Made by a program: the position numbers and the translations under genes. A stretch of 15,181 nucleotides of DNA. Source: Multifurca ochricompacta. Lineage: Eukaryota > Basidiomycota > Agaricomycetes > Russulales > Russulaceae. Each line of letters starts with the position of its first letter. Position 1 is the first letter of the stretch. The notes under the pieces are model-generated. The model had not been told where the DNA came from, did no database searches, and saw only the letters and a list, made by a program, of their open reading frames with translations. The stretch spans positions 1 through 15,181 of the forward strand of contig WTXG01000530.1 of the NCBI GenBank assembly GCA_022496185.1, read 5' to 3'. Positions 9,601-15,181 of the stretch are shown piece after piece.

Positions 9601-10174
9601 TCCGCTGCACGTAGCTTCACAAGGTGGACATGTAAACGTTGTGCGCTTATTACTCCAGCATATCAAAGACGTAAACGCCCAGGAGGAGGGGGGCCAAACC
9701 CCACTGCATCTGGCATCGCACCGCGGACACCTCGAGATCACACAATTGTTGCTTGAGCACAAAGCAGATACGAATTTACGGAACAGCCTAGCTCAGACTC
9801 CAGTGCAGACTGCGTTGGCGAGAGGACACCATCAAGTCGCACGGTTGCTGCTAGAACATGCTTTGAGATTGGAGAGCAGAGCAGAGGAAAACAATGTCAC
9901 TAGGAGGTACGCACTCATCTCTGTAAAAAAATTTGGTTTTGAGGCTCATAAGAACTTCAAAGCTAACATTTCGCACCGGGAACTTTTGGGACTACAGACC
10001 CTTTTTTGTTGCTATCATATACAACTTGACGTACCGTTCCCTCCGCTATATGAAATGAGAAACATTGTGTGCACCTCTAGGATGGCCATTCCAAGGGTGC
10101 ATTGTGTCCGCCAACAAGGTCCGTGCCTACCTACAGAGAAAATTAACAGGGATGGGGAAGCAAATTTTGTTTAA
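3645..10174 (+). CDS. Goodbye-NACHT-ankyrin STAND (NLR-like) protein, spliced, five frame slips
   Basis: Predicted fungal NLR-like signal-transduction ATPase, a class linked to non-self recognition and regulated cell death; no ligand can be inferred. Exons by splice signals, frame and family conservation: 3645-3944, 4001-4051, 4104-4293, 4343-4495, 4552-4590, 4645-4686, 4739-4909, 4968-4992, 5050-5649, 5703-10174. Introns are 49-58 bases, GT-AG except a proposed GC-AG at 4496. Domains in the conceptual protein: Goodbye about residues 14-135, linker with WLSPPDPSTN, NACHT with Walker A GKPGSGKS (314-321), Walker B DALDE (419-423) and sensor-like TSRPE (457-461), winged-helix-like region, then about 35 ankyrin repeats from residue 767. 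The start at 3645 has a purine at -3 and matches usual family N-termini. As written, exon 10 needs five one-base corrections (5850, 7742, 8182, 8568, 9185); counting these, length is 2015 residues. No nonsense substitution was seen. It could be an intact gene with sequence errors or a young pseudogene. Confidence 0.85.
3684..4686 (+). other. Goodbye domain and its C-terminal helical extension (exons 1-6)
   Basis: Exons 1-3 give the fungal STAND N-terminal Goodbye domain. It starts with an amphipathic segment (FEAALVEYAKQTGKDL), a HPL motif and a CDSPDAVLAVLQEQAQAF block, and continues into a Gly-rich hydrophobic stretch around residues 101-119 (PPSKAIFAGIGILLIAA). Exons 3-6 continue with YDALVDLFEVLENFLKRL and KKLLGEDDVVAVLHRLDRL blocks and a helix that links to the NACHT module. 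The family motifs read continuously only when the five short introns are removed, which fixes the splice sites. The Goodbye domain occupies the position of the signalling or effector module in fungal NLR-like proteins; its biochemical activity is not known to me. Confidence 0.8.
4496..4551 (+). other. Probable GC-AG intron (intron 4)
   Basis: Exon 4 must end one base into a codon for the conserved DGKA...IRRAL segment of exon 5 to be read. The only donor giving that phase is gcacgt at 4496, one T-to-C change from the strong donor gtacgt. The GT at 4500 gives the wrong phase. The acceptor is gttag ending at 4551. GC-AG introns are a known minority class in fungi. A lost base near the junction would be an alternative explanation. 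Confidence 0.55.
4739..6428 (+). other. NACHT NTPase (NPHP3-like) and winged-helix-like region (exons 7-10)
   Basis: Exon 7 ends in GSLLWIHGK, the 25-base exon 8 supplies the rest of the P-loop (PGSGKSIL) and exon 9 carries AYFYFDFRD, IYIIADALDEC (Walker B) and RICITSRPE. The Walker A lysine (conceptual residue 320) and the acidic Walker B residues are present, so nucleotide binding and hydrolysis are expected. Exon 10 continues with MFRWVFCQLERLRYC, LPSTLDETYERVL and a winged-helix-like stretch ending RPLGIEELAEILAVHF, then SACSSLI and VQFSHFSVKEFLTS, all typical of this fungal family. One frame slip at 5850 lies inside this region. Confidence 0.85.
5849..5850 (+). other. Frame slip 1: one base short
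   Basis: The frame reading ...ISEDNWRYA runs into a stop at 5890, while the family sequence HRLFQCL...VRPLGIEELAEIL continues from c5850 in the frame one base back. A lost C in the cc run at 5849-5850 would restore the reading. A 45-base intron from 5854 to 5892-5898 was considered but would delete the conserved segment. Confidence 0.75.
7740..7745 (+). other. Frame slip 2: one base short (ankyrin repeat 14)
   Basis: The frame reading SPLHLASL stops at 7793 after losing the repeat pattern, while GEPKVVQVLLQHSAD continues the ankyrin consensus from 7745 in the next frame back. One base is missing between 7742 and 7745; homologous repeats have Asn or Ser at that place. Confidence 0.75.
8177..8184 (+). 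other. Frame slip 3: one base short (end of repeat 18)
   Basis: LLLGHGA is followed by acg and a stop at 8186-8188. Reading g8182 twice gives GADVNAREKKNW, the exact repeat consensus. A lost G next to the gggg-c-g tract explains it. Confidence 0.8.
8563..8570 (+). other. Frame slip 4: one base short (repeat 22)
   Basis: After VIRLLL the frame changes from gta atg to aat gcc gca gat. The downstream frame gives NAADVNAQDNKKW and then normal repeats. One base is missing around 8566-8569, next to the aa pair. Confidence 0.75.
9180..9188 (+). other. Frame slip 5: one base short (end of repeat 28)
   Basis: NHAATVEA continues in the old frame as GTNKDGP. One frame back it reads RDKQGW and then TPLHVASSQGH, the expected consensus. 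A lost C in the cc pair at 9184-9185 explains it. Confidence 0.8.
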
Positions 10175-11439
10175 CCGTAATGTTGGACCTTTCGCGTGCG
10201 CTTTTCTTATTAATGGTCGCTATGCAGTAGAGAAGCGGAAGTTCAGATGGGAAGGTGGCCCGGCGTGAAGGAATAAGGCAACGAAGGGAAGGGGGATTTC
10301 CTCGATAGCACTTCCGAGTAACCTCAGTGCGGCAAGTCAGCGCTGGGTTGGAGACCTGTCATCGTGTCCCTGGGACAAACTATGAAACTTTGGCGTTGGC
10401 GGCGCCTGAGGACACATGTAAAAGTAGCTGGGGCGTAAGCAGTGCAGATAAGAAAGCTGATCTCTCTGAAGGATAGCCGCATCAAATACTTTGCAGTGTC
10501 ATGCCCAAAGCAAAAAAAAAACCTATTTTCCTGATGTACTGACGGATCATATTTCGGGGCTATCATAAATACCCCCATACCCATGGTTCCTTACTCGTAT
10601 TAGGTTATTGCAATCCGGCGGTGCGTCCATCATTCTCCATAATCAACAATTTTCAAGTTGGTTTTTTCAACCATGGGCCTATTACCGCGCCGCACACTAG
10701 AGTCATTGGCCAGGGAGTCACCAACGACAACGATAAACCACAGTCCAATTTACTATATCCAACCTGATGCGCATAAATTTTCGGTCCAAACATGACCTTG
10801 ATTGACGCATAACGATGTACGATCGTGAGGCTGTGTGAGTCCGAGGCAGAGCCCAAGAGCAAGAACATGCGGGTGTACCGAGAATGGCGAACTGGGTATT
10901 GAAGTAAAGTAGATTCCAACGACCTCATGTACAAAGACAGGTATCTTGCCCATGTAAAACCAGCTTAGCCCTCACCTCTTTGTCTCGTTGCGTGCCGCAA
11001 CCTTCGAGAGTATGAACTAACTGTCCTTAGCCCTTGTAAATACCCTTTGTTTGCGTGCTACTTGATCTCGGAAGGATCCTCGGCACCAAATCGCCCAACG
11101 CCCAACGAATCAGTATGTTGCGAAACGCTAATGTGGTGCGTCAGAGCTCAGGTAACAGGTGTTATGGTTGAATAGTTGTCTCCCCATGCGGCATCAGGTC
11201 AGCGACGCTCAGGATACTTGTATATTGCACCTGACACCTGGGATATGGGCATACGTGCGTCTACTTGGCTCTATCCAGAAGACGAGCCGAAGCCCGCAGG
11301 AATCCCATCCCCATCCCTTCAAGTCGTGGCCGGGGCCAGGGATTACAAATTCGGGGGAACACTCAAACCCCACGCCGTGTAGTAGCTAGTACACATTATT
11401 CCCGAGTGGGTGGTACGTACAATGTGATCTAAATAATAT
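10175..11439. other. Intergenic region between convergent genes
   Basis: The NLR-like gene ends on the left and the Msp1 gene ends on the right, so this stretch should hold both 3' UTRs and terminators. A run of ten A residues lies at 10509-10518 and a gaataagg word at about 10270. No promoter-like or gene structure is clear apart from the orphan ORF at 11176-11382. Confidence 0.5.
11176..11382 (+). CDS. Orphan ORF, possible last exon or gene relic
   Basis: A 68-codon frame with protein-like composition, including GYLYIAPDTW, ASTWLYPEDEPKPAG and RDYKFGGTLKPHAV, ends in a stop at 11382. I do not recognise the family. Upstream, ctaactgtccttag at about 11018-11031 looks like a fungal branch site plus acceptor, and an open frame follows it (ISEGSSAPNRPTPNE, ending near a gtatgt-like donor at about 11113). 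The two stretches might be exons of one small plus-strand gene or of a degraded one. Other frames are also open here, so this is weak. Confidence 0.25.
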   Translation: MSPHAASGQRRSGYLYIAPDTWDMGIRASTWLYPEDEPKPAGIPSPSLQVVAGARDYKFGGTLKPHAV

Positions 11440-12967
11440 TTAATCCAATGGTTCTATGGGGTCATTATAATCCAGCTCAGAGTTAACAAGTGTTGAACCG
11501 CCATCTGGATCAATAAAATCCTCGATCGTCAGAGGACGGAGTACGATGCCCTGCACAATGCCACATGTCATCGAGTAGATAAACCGAGCGAGCAATGGTA
11601 CGTACTTCTTGACTGCGTGCCAGAAGCGCAACGTCGCCTTTGGCCTTGCGTACAAGCTCACGGACAGGCAACATCGCCGCATTTCGGCACAACTCCTTCA
11701 GGTCGGAACCCGATCTTCCCTTGGAACACTCGGCCAAGGCCCGCATAGGAAAATTAGGCGCAAGTGGTACGTCTTTGAGCATCTAGGGAAAATATGAATT
11801 ATTACATTTACCATGACAGGAAGGAAAATAGCAGCAAAGCCAATTGAGGCACGGCCCGAGGCAAGCTTCCCTGAGACGACTTACCAATGAGAGTATCTTC
11901 TCCCTCTGAGCGGCATCGGGTAAGGAAAGAGGGAATTGTTTGGGCATTCGCCTGAGGAAAGCTGTATCAATATCCCGTATCCTGTTCGTCGCGCCCAAGA
12001 TTAATATTCGATCTGAGCCTGAAAGGAGTCCATCCCATAGACTGTGATGAATTTGAGATTCGAACCTTATGGCTGAAAGGTGTGGAAAAGGGTGTAGAAA
12101 ATGGCGTACGTCATGAATTCTGCTTTCATCATTGCTGTAACCTCGTGGTCACCCTTGCTCCGTTCACGGAGGAATGAATCGATCTCATCTATGAAGATAA
12201 TACTAGGCTGCGTCTTCCGTGCGAGACTGAACAACCCAGCAACTAATTTGTTCGATTCCCCAAACCACTTGTTTGTTAAGACCGAGGCAGCGATATTAAT
12301 GAAAGTTGCGCCAGACTCTTTTGCGAGGGCTTTTGCAAGCATTGTTTTACCACACCCAGGTGGCCCATAAAGAAGGACACCTTTAGGTGCCGTTAAGAGG
12401 GTGGAGGATGAGCGAAAGAGACCGGGATATAGAAGCGGAATGATGACGGATTCTTGTAACGAAGATATAATATCTTCCAGACCACCAATATCTAGGGTAC
12501 GAGCTGAAGCCGAGAACGCGCGAAAAGTGTTTGTAAGAACGCACCTGAGAACTGAACATCGATATCATCCGGATGGATGACCTCGGACGCAATTCGCTCT
12601 GTGGCCACATGTGAATAGCGGAAGCACAACACAAAGCAGGTACTCGCACTTTCGTATTCATTCAATTTCAGCTTCTCGTGTCCAAGCCTCTTCAGCGCCT
12701 CCATTGGTTTCTCCCCAACCTCTTTTGATACATCGTATCCATGCGAATTGATGAGCCACTGGAAACGTCATTACACTCAAATTACGATAGAGAGAAAGTT
12801 GGACTGACATGGACGGTGTACCATGCAGCAGCCTGTTCAATGTTAACGGGCTCCCCGATTTCTCATACACTTAAATAGCCACGCACCTGTGATGCTATAA
12901 ATATCGCCACTAGACAGAAATCATAAGGGATCGACAGTCGTGATGACTTTCGGAGCTCACTCACCAT
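11440..12967 (-). CDS. MSP1: Msp1/ATAD1 AAA ATPase, eight exons
   Basis: Tail-anchored AAA+ ATPase of the mitochondrial outer membrane and peroxisomes that extracts mislocalised tail-anchored proteins and stalled import substrates. Exons in transcript order: 12967-12887, 12832-12809, 12758-12650, 12598-12545, 12491-12110, 12041-11885, 11782-11606, 11550-11440. All seven introns are GT-AG and 50-102 bases. The spliced frame is 364 residues, matching the family (about 360). A membrane segment spans about residues 17-37 ([11 protein letters not shown], then [10 protein letters not shown]). Then come DIGGL (90-94), Walker A GPPGCGKT (132-139), the pore-loop KWFGESNKL block, Walker B IIFIDEID (catalytic Glu 192), GATNR (sensor 1), the RRMPK arginine-finger block and ELCRNAA. 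No frame defect was found. An in-frame TGA at 12863-12865 lies inside intron 1. An ATG at 13210 in the same frame would add 81 residues but is unlikely given the short N-terminus of the family. Confidence 0.93.
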
Positions 12968-13389
12968 CAAGATAACTTTCTGGTGGTAGTAGAGATGGCC
13001 ATTCTCACACAGATTTCTTACTACTCGATGAAGCCAGTATGTAGATGCAATAGGAGCAGCCAAGAAAGAATCGGCGCTCTGCGGTTTTAAAGTTGGATGT
13101 TGAAGAACGGTGGACGGTGGCGGTGCGGTGACGATGGCGGAACGCAAGCAACTAGCATGAACCCCTAACCCCAGACACCCCGCCACATAAATCGCTAACC
13201 GCATGTGCACTTTATCACCAAAATAACAAATAAAAAACAGGAAGTATTATCCAACACAAGCTCAAACATGAAATTCTCTACTTATACCCAAGGTATTCTA
13301 GTGTGGAGGAAAAAACAGAAAGATTTGGACAAAAAACACATCAAATCGATTTTATCTCTTATTTTTAATTAATTAACCATCTGTCTTCT
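12968..13389. promoter_or_regulatory. Upstream region of the Msp1 gene
   Basis: This is the presumed promoter and 5' leader of the minus-strand Msp1 gene. It includes an A/T-rich segment at about 13211-13380 (ataacaaataaaaaacag; atttttaattaattaacc). No clear TATA box is evident. The minus-strand frame that continues upstream of the start codon to 13210 shows no conserved sequence. Confidence 0.4.
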
Positions 13390-13419
13390 CACGTGACCGA
13401 TCTTATAATCAATCACGTG
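13390..13419. promoter_or_regulatory. Pair of CACGTG boxes
   Basis: Two CACGTG hexamers, at 13390-13395 and 13414-13419, are 24 bases apart. Both sit in tcacgtga contexts, which fit Cbf1-type basic helix-loop-helix sites. They lie about 420 bases upstream of the Msp1 start codon, and could equally serve a plus-strand transcript to the right. Confidence 0.4.
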
Positions 13420-13576
13420 ATCACCTGCCAACAAGCTGCCACTTCCACTCTTCTTCTCTCTTCTCATCGCCAATCTCACGGGAACTGGTTAGATCTCATC
13501 TCCCGGCCTTGGTATCTCAGATCAACCCTCTGCTTTAAGTGGAGAGTAAGAGGAGAGGGAGACAGGTACATGGACG

Positions 13577-13861
13577 CTAAGAGGGCCGTGCAGAAATCCC
13601 CGGAGATTCACCCCCCCCGAGAGACGGCTTTGTTCCCGAGGTTGATAGCGCAGGAACACTGGGGGGATCGATCTCTCGGCGTGAATAACAGCGGCCCCTG
13701 CTGACTCCAGACACGGGAAGGGCGACTTTCCCATGGGAGCGAGCACGCAGGTGTGACTGTTGGACAGGAGCCTCCTCCGCCGATGATATCACGTCTGCCT
13801 TACGGCAAAAAGCGAGATGAAGGAAGGTACCCATGGCAAACAGGAAGAGTACTGCACGCAT
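13577..13861 (-). CDS. Doubtful small secreted-protein ORF
   Basis: A 94-codon frame begins with a signal-peptide-like segment: Arg after Met, then the hydrophobic VLFLFAMGTFLHLAFC, with cleavage plausible soon after. The remainder is Ser/Pro/Arg-rich and has no recognised domain. A gtaagg donor-like site follows the codon for Cys19, so the true downstream sequence could differ. The overlapping plus-strand frame (13393-13704) is equally unremarkable. It may be a chance frame. Confidence 0.2.
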   Translation of the reverse strand: MRAVLFLFAMGTFLHLAFCRKADVISSAEEAPVQQSHLRARSHGKVALPVSGVSRGRCYSRREIDPPSVPALSTSGTKPSLGGGESPGISARPS

Positions 13862-14965
13862 CCGAGTTAGTGTAGGCGATGCCTCAGAAGATAACGGGTA
13901 TACCTCCAGATCCTGCTAGCATCCACTTAATGATAGATGGAAACTGGACGGGGTCACTGTGCGTAGCCTCTATGGACACACTCATTTCACAAGAGGGTGG
14001 AAAGAAGGTAAGAGGTTGGACAGTGAACGAAGAGGTATGGATAGTTGTATGGTGAAGGTGTGTCCTTTAAATCAAACCGTACAACCGAGCTTCTAAGATA
14101 ACCTGGAGGACCCCCAACCGCACATCACGAGGGACCAAAGACGAAGTGGAGATGGCAGTGTACGTGCGAACAGCCTCACGCTAACCGCGGCCTGGCATGG
14201 GACGCCGCCCAATCGTACTAATAAAGGAGGGCCTGGACTCAGAGTTGATTGGATTTTTTATTTTCGTACACATCACCAGCTCTGGAAGAAGGCTTCGCCA
14301 ACTAATCGGGAACGCATACCCGAGTAGTAGACCGGTGGTAGCTCCCTCTTCGATGAGTCATCAGACACTTGGCAATAGCAACATCCACCGCGAAGGAGGT
14401 GAATAGGGTAAGGGTAAGCTCCCATGTACAATGCTTCATCTTCTGCGCGAATCCATTTCCTAGTGGTGAGAATTACTAAGCATGAGAGACAACAAGTTTC
14501 GTGAGCATCTCTGCGGTGCAACAGATCAGCAGATCGTTGGGAGTAATGTTCCGGGTCTGTATGTCTGTAGAGCTAGCAGAGGTACGTACTGCAGAACAAT
14601 TAAGAAGGTTTCCGTCCGCGGCCATTCCAAGATCAGAGTCCCATACGTTATGCAATTAACATCAGCTCGGTTTGGGCGTCCAAGGTGTCCGCAGTAGGGT
14701 TTCATTAACTCTTGAGTCGAGACCCGATTTTTCGGATCGCCCTTAATGGGACCCACGCCAGTAGTACAGCACCATCCAGCTCCGAGAACGCGAGACTGTA
14801 AGGCTGTGTGGAGAAAAGGAACCTCTAGTGTGATCACGGGGTGGGATTGAACAGTCCAATACAAAGACCACCAATCACTCCCACAAGCGTAGATCAGCTC
14901 TGCATGGGCTCTCTTTATTCAATTTTAGATAACTGCCCGAGCTTTTTTTCGTATCAAAGACTTAG
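13862..14965. other. No supported gene
   Basis: Several frames of 70-112 codons are open on both strands, the longest being 14526-14864 on the minus strand. None carries a domain I recognise. No repeats or RNA genes were noticed here. Confidence 0.4.
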
Positions 14966-15042
14966 CATTGAGGTGTAACAGGGTGACTGAAGTGCAGAGG
15001 GTCGAGGTAACAGCGAAGTTGGGTTCGACCCTAACCTCAATG
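14966..15042. repeat. Nested inverted repeat, 77 bases
   Basis: The outer arms cattgaggt (14966-14974) and acctcaatg (15034-15042) are perfect 9-base inverted copies. Inside them, agggtcga (14998-15005) and tcgaccct (15025-15032) are perfect 8-base inverted copies. On the 3' side the two arms are almost contiguous, and on the 5' side they are 23 bases apart, so the folded form would be a hairpin with a one-sided bulge. The length and a ggttcga word recall a tRNA, but the T-arm does not pair in register. Confidence 0.5.
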
Positions 15043-15181
15043 TGTGCATACCGCTGCCCTACCCATTTCCGGACCATTCCGAGTAGTGTTGATTGCTGAT
15101 CCTGATCTCACACCAACGAAGGCAGACAACAGTTGCTCTGTCATCATGGATAATTGTATTTTGGCATCTTACAGCCGGGTC

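Larger units (their letters stand above)
6429..9870 (+). repeat. Ankyrin repeat array, about 35 repeats with a 198-base two-repeat period
   Basis: About 35 consecutive 33-residue ankyrin repeats can be read. Each starts with (T/S)PLH, has a Gly-His turn, a (V/I)VRLLLEHGA(D/N) helix and an (V/P)NA loop. From about repeat 7 two forms alternate strictly: odd repeats carry (V/I/T)AS(R/Q)xGH and end in an acidic loop such as KDDHW or KEDLW, and even repeats carry L(A/G)SLNG and end in a basic loop such as DKKNW or DNRGW. Nineteen of the 21 repeats 12-32 end in Trp, whereas only one of the first 11 does. Repeat 28 has one extra residue. Ankyrin arrays are protein-binding surfaces; here they occupy the sensor end of the NLR-like protein. 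Confidence 0.9.

Noticed and set aside
6511..9762. Long minus-strand open frames (up to 238 codons) with regular Cys/Ser-rich repeats opposite the ankyrin array
   Set aside because: They are reverse-strand shadows of the periodic ankyrin codons; their repeats simply mirror the TPLH-type motif and carry no family of their own.
6429..9870. CRISPR-like or satellite array
   Set aside because: The periodicity is coding (33-residue ankyrin units) and the units are too diverged at the DNA level for a CRISPR array or satellite.
12052..12066. gattcgaacc, resembling a tRNA T-loop
   Set aside because: It lies within intron 5 of the Msp1 gene and has no flanking cloverleaf pairing.
12863..12865. Premature stop in Msp1
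   Set aside because: It falls within a well-formed 54-base intron; removal restores the membrane segment and a 364-residue family-length protein.
13608..13622. Run of eight C residues as a meaningful element
   Set aside because: A single homopolymer of this length has no supporting context and is error-prone in sequencing.
14966..15042. tRNA gene
   Set aside because: A 7-base acceptor-like stem and a ggttcga word are present, but the T-arm does not pair next to the acceptor stem, and the positions corresponding to T8 and the D-arm do not fit.

Overview
The window looks like a fungal genome fragment, most likely from a mushroom-forming basidiomycete (Agaricomycetes). Two genes can be reconstructed. 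Both are broken up by short introns of about 49-102 bases with fungal-type splice and branch sites. One of them belongs to the Goodbye-NACHT-ankyrin class of STAND/NLR-like proteins, which is expanded in these fungi. No prokaryotic operon structure, rRNA, convincing tRNA or CRISPR array was seen.

Layout. Bases 1-3549 have no gene I can support. They hold degenerate repeats (a diverged direct duplication at about 1869-2735, a 15-base tandem motif at 2836-2880) and a possible hAT-type transposon end at 1498. Bases 3645-10174 (+) carry one large NLR-like gene with nine introns packed into its 5' 2 kb and a 4.47-kb last exon. The predicted protein has an N-terminal Goodbye domain, an NPHP3-like NACHT NTPase with its Walker A on a 25-base microexon, a winged-helix-like region and about 35 ankyrin repeats. 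As written, the last exon contains five single-base reading-frame slips, all in the same direction (one base short). If five bases are counted as missing, the spliced length is exactly 2016 codons. Bases 10175-11439 lie between convergent genes and hold only one orphan coding-like ORF. Bases 11440-12967 (-) carry a complete eight-exon gene of 364 codons for the mitochondrial/peroxisomal outer-membrane AAA ATPase Msp1/ATAD1. Bases 12968-15181 have no clear gene. They contain a pair of CACGTG boxes upstream of the Msp1 gene, a doubtful small secreted-protein ORF and a nested inverted repeat.

How they relate. The two genes are convergent neighbours with no evident functional link. Msp1 is a conserved housekeeping protein-quality-control factor. 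The NLR-like gene is accessory and probably fast-evolving. The most striking structure is in the ankyrin array. From about repeat 7 to repeat 33 two kinds of repeat alternate strictly, giving a 66-residue (198-base) period, and over repeats 12-32 the loops between repeats alternate between acidic and basic types.
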